This document shows, piece by piece, positions 62,209 through 64,000 of a DNA stretch of 64,000 bases. The stretch's first letter is position 1. Each line of letters begins with the position of its first letter. Below the pieces are notes generated by a model, which saw only the letters and a list, made by a program, of their open reading frames with translations, was not told the DNA's origin and did not search any database. The position numbers and the translations under genes are program-made. Source of the stretch: Humibacter sp. RRB41 (GTDB taxonomy: Bacteria > Actinomycetota > Actinomycetes > Actinomycetales > Microbacteriaceae); the NCBI RefSeq assembly GCF_022761015.1, contig NZ_JAKWJQ010000001.1, forward strand, positions 558,001-622,000. The letters are read 5' to 3'.

Positions 62209-62880
62209 ATGCGCATCCTCGTCGTTCTCGACCACCCGTACACGGTCGATTCCGCTGACAACGTGCCACACAGGCGGAGCTTCACCGCGGCCGTCACCGA
62301 GGCCGCGATCCGCGGTGCACGATCTGCAGGGCACGAGGTCGATCTGATCGACCTCAGCGCCGATGGGTTCGACCCCCGCATGTCGGCGGACGATCTCACA
62401 GAGTGGCGACTGCGAACGCAGAGCGATCCACAGGTGCTGGACTACCAGCGGCGTGTGCTGGAGGCTGAGCAACTCGTGTTCGCATTCCCGATCTGGTGGG
62501 AGGCGATGCCTGCTGCAACCAAAGGATTCCTGGATCGCGTGCTGGCCGAGGGCGTGCTCTACGAAGAACTCGAGGGAGCGAAAGGCAACCCCTTCCGATC
62601 ATTGATGCCAAGGCTGAACGGCGTGACCCTGCTGACCGTGATGACGACTCCGACTGCGGCATACCGATGGTGGTTCGGCGACCCCGTGACCAAGGTGATG
62701 TTCAAAGGAGCCTTCGGCAAAATCGGCGTCAAGAACCTGCGCTGGCGCAACTACGACCGTGTCGAGCATCGCACGCCGCTCCAGCGACAGCGGATGATCG
62801 ACGCCACCGAACAGTACTTCTCGCGCTTGTCAGTTGCGAAGCCGCCGAAAAGAGCGGGCGCCACGGCCTCTCTATCCTGA
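62209..62880 (+). CDS. Flavodoxin-like NAD(P)H:quinone oxidoreductase
   Basis: This 223-residue protein has the flavodoxin-fold start MRILVVLDHPYTVDSADNVP. The FMN-side motif FAFPIWWEAMPAATKGFLDRVL is clear, with TVMTTPTAAYRWWFGDP and the YDRVEHRT motif of the NQO/MdaB/KefF group. It would reduce quinones or nitro/azo compounds with NAD(P)H. ATG at 62209 follows AAGGAG. It is divergent from a MarR gene, which probably controls it. Confidence 0.88.
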   Translation: MRILVVLDHPYTVDSADNVPHRRSFTAAVTEAAIRGARSAGHEVDLIDLSADGFDPRMSADDLTEWRLRTQSDPQVLDYQRRVLEAEQLVFAFPIWWEAMPAATKGFLDRVLAEGVLYEELEGAKGNPFRSLMPRLNGVTLLTVMTTPTAAYRWWFGDPVTKVMFKGAFGKIGVKNLRWRNYDRVEHRTPLQRQRMIDATEQYFSRLSVAKPPKRAGATASLS

Positions 62881-62883
62881 CGT

Positions 62884-63606
62884 TCAGGCCGCGTTCCGAC
62901 TGCTCTCGCTCCGATCGCGTGGGACATCGCGGCGGTCGTGCGGCAGCAGAAATCCGGCGACGATCAGCCAGAGCAGTCCGGCGAAACGGCCGATCGGCAG
63001 CCCGATGCTCGCCGGCGGCCAGATCAGGGCGAAGAACGACAACTCCGAGATCACCGCGATCACCAGGCCGACCCACGCGAACCAGCGAGGTGTGAGCCGC
63101 AGGATCAGCGAGGGAACGGCCGCTCCCGCGATCAGCAAGCCGATGCCGCCGACGAATCCGATGCCGCCGAGGGCATAGGTGATGTAGGCGAACGCGTGCA
63201 CGAGCGCGGGGCTCATGCCGCTGATCGACTGGCCGAGCACCCAGCCGATGAGGCCGGAGGCGCCGAGGAAGACGCTTGCGGCGATGCCGCCGTAGTACCC
63301 GATGGCGGGACCCGGAACGCGCGCGCCGAGACGGAGCATGCGGGCGTAGGTGGTCGCGGCGTAGATGCCGAGTGGCACCGATGCCCCGAACGTGAAGAAC
63401 CCGCCGATCGTGGCGGCGGCGGGGTTGTGCGCATAGTAGGCGGCGACATCCGCGGTGCTGCCGAGCGGCGAGGGCACTGCACTCCCTGCGATGGCGGCGC
63501 TGATCGCGATGCCCGCGAGCGTGAGCACCGTCGCGACGACGGCGACGATACCCGCGTTAGGTCCATCCGGGCGGCGCACCGTGTGAGTCGTGGTGGGCGA
63601 TGTCAT
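62884..63606 (-). CDS. Seven-helix membrane protein (DUF4386-like)
   Basis: This 240-residue protein has six to seven helices (AVVATVLTLAGIAISAAIAG, AYITYALGGIGFVGGIGLLIAG, WFAWVGLVIAVISELSFFALIW and others). Conserved polar positions (GGFFTFG, YYGGIAASV) suggest the DUF4386 type. The function is unknown. It is divergent from a MarR gene with an ACAGAAT/ATTCTGT palindrome between them, and its start follows AAGGAG. It converges with the oxidoreductase gene, 3 bases apart. Confidence 0.8.
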   Translation of the reverse strand: MTSPTTTHTVRRPDGPNAGIVAVVATVLTLAGIAISAAIAGSAVPSPLGSTADVAAYYAHNPAAATIGGFFTFGASVPLGIYAATTYARMLRLGARVPGPAIGYYGGIAASVFLGASGLIGWVLGQSISGMSPALVHAFAYITYALGGIGFVGGIGLLIAGAAVPSLILRLTPRWFAWVGLVIAVISELSFFALIWPPASIGLPIGRFAGLLWLIVAGFLLPHDRRDVPRDRSESSRNAA

Positions 63607-63652
63607 GGTCTCGCTCCTTCTTCAATTCGTTACAACACGCAATGATTACATC

Positions 63653-63667
63653 ACAGAATCATTCTGT
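63653..63667. promoter_or_regulatory. MarR operator palindrome
   Basis: ACAGAAT-C-ATTCTGT is a perfect 15-base palindrome. It overlaps the -35 position of the MarR gene promoter at 63676-63681. Confidence 0.7.
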
Positions 63668-63675
63668 CAACGCTG

Positions 63676-63681
63676 TATTCT
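63676..63681 (+). promoter_or_regulatory. Leaderless-type -10 box of the MarR gene
   Basis: TATTCT lies 6 bases before the GTG at 63688. Confidence 0.45.
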
Positions 63682-63687
63682 GGATGA

Positions 63688-64000
63688 GTGCCAACACATC
63701 GACCCGCTCGCATCGGCTTTCTGCTCAGCCAACTCGGCGCCCACGCGTCGCGACGCTTCGACGAGCGCGTCGCCGAGGTGGGGCTCACGGCGCAGCAGGC
63801 GGGCGTGCTGCGCATCCTCGGCCGGCAGCCAGGCGTCAGCCAGCGCGACCTCGCCGATCGACTGGGACTGGTGCAGAGCCGCATGGTCGCGCTCATCGAT
63901 GGGCTCGAGCACGCCGGCCTCGTTGCGCGCACCCGCAGCGAGGCCGATCGCCGCAGCTATGAACTGACGCTCACGCATGCCGGCGGTGCCAAGCTGCGCG
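63688..64000 (+). CDS. MarR-family regulator, cut by window edge
   Basis: The first 104 residues encode a MarR winged helix (GLTAQQAGVLRILGRQPGVSQRDLADRLGLVQSRMVALID, then a wing with RSEADRRSYELTLT). The frame is open at the right edge. GTG at 63688 follows TATTCT by six bases. It is divergent from the membrane protein gene and likely represses it. Confidence 0.88.
   Translation, partial: MPTHRPARIGFLLSQLGAHASRRFDERVAEVGLTAQQAGVLRILGRQPGVSQRDLADRLGLVQSRMVALIDGLEHAGLVARTRSEADRRSYELTLTHAGGAKLR

Overview
The window is high-GC DNA of a Gram-positive actinobacterium, most likely a member of the Microbacteriaceae. I infer this from strong G/C bias at codon third positions, many GTG starts, actinobacterial family versions (LtrA, YcnI/CopC, MocR-type YczR with YczE, ECF sigma with SnoaL tail, acyl-CoA oxidase-like enzyme) and two dispersed palindromic repeats of a kind I remember from that family. 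I see no tRNA, rRNA, CRISPR array, phage module or complete insertion sequence. About 60 genes are packed tightly, mostly as single genes or as regulator/target pairs.

Layout. 1-3.5 kb: a pentapeptide-repeat remnant, an unknown protein and the divergent yczE/yczR pair around a triple CCAATC box. 3.6-12.9 kb: an RND efflux pump with two palindromes in its promoter, a Nudix hydrolase, a GNAT acetyltransferase, an anchored esterase, LtrA, and a DEAD-box helicase with a 9-residue repeat tail. 13-25 kb: a secreted beta-helix protein, a patatin-like protein, an SDR divergent from an ECF sigma factor, PspC, a TetR-kinase operon divergent from an unusual SDR, and a 1,080-residue secreted discoidin/beta-helix protein. 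24.4-35 kb: an AAA ATPase and TetR regulator, then a GH3 glycosidase followed by a complete family-5 ABC importer (binding protein, ATPase, two permeases, ATPase). This is the clearest pathway in the window: import of a small oligosaccharide and its hydrolysis inside the cell. 34.9-47 kb: an MFS-MarR operon, a small P-loop protein, an SDR, a DUF1254/DUF1214 protein, a copper-type operon (membrane protein, YcnI, CopC), RecQ, a metallo-beta-lactamase-fold protein, YdeI and DUF1697 proteins, and a DUF4436 protein. 47-64 kb: an acyl-CoA oxidase-like enzyme, an SRPBCC-ArsR-SRPBCC operon, a ClC channel, an MFS/TetR pair, a truncated TetR gene, an ABC exporter, malate dehydrogenase, LapA, an HhH-GPD DNA repair protein, a pterin dehydratase-VOC fusion, MarR/quinone reductase and MarR/membrane protein pairs.

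Three features recur. First, many genes have a TANNNT box exactly 6 or 7 bases before the start codon, the arrangement expected for leaderless mRNAs. Second, nearly every regulator has a clear palindrome or direct repeat between it and its likely target. Third, a 28-base repeat occurs in identical form at 30.4 and 60.8 kb, again in inverted orientation at 30.4 kb, and as a close variant inside the recQ coding sequence, where it adds an in-frame insert.

All assignments rest on reading the sequence and on remembered family motifs. No database search was possible.
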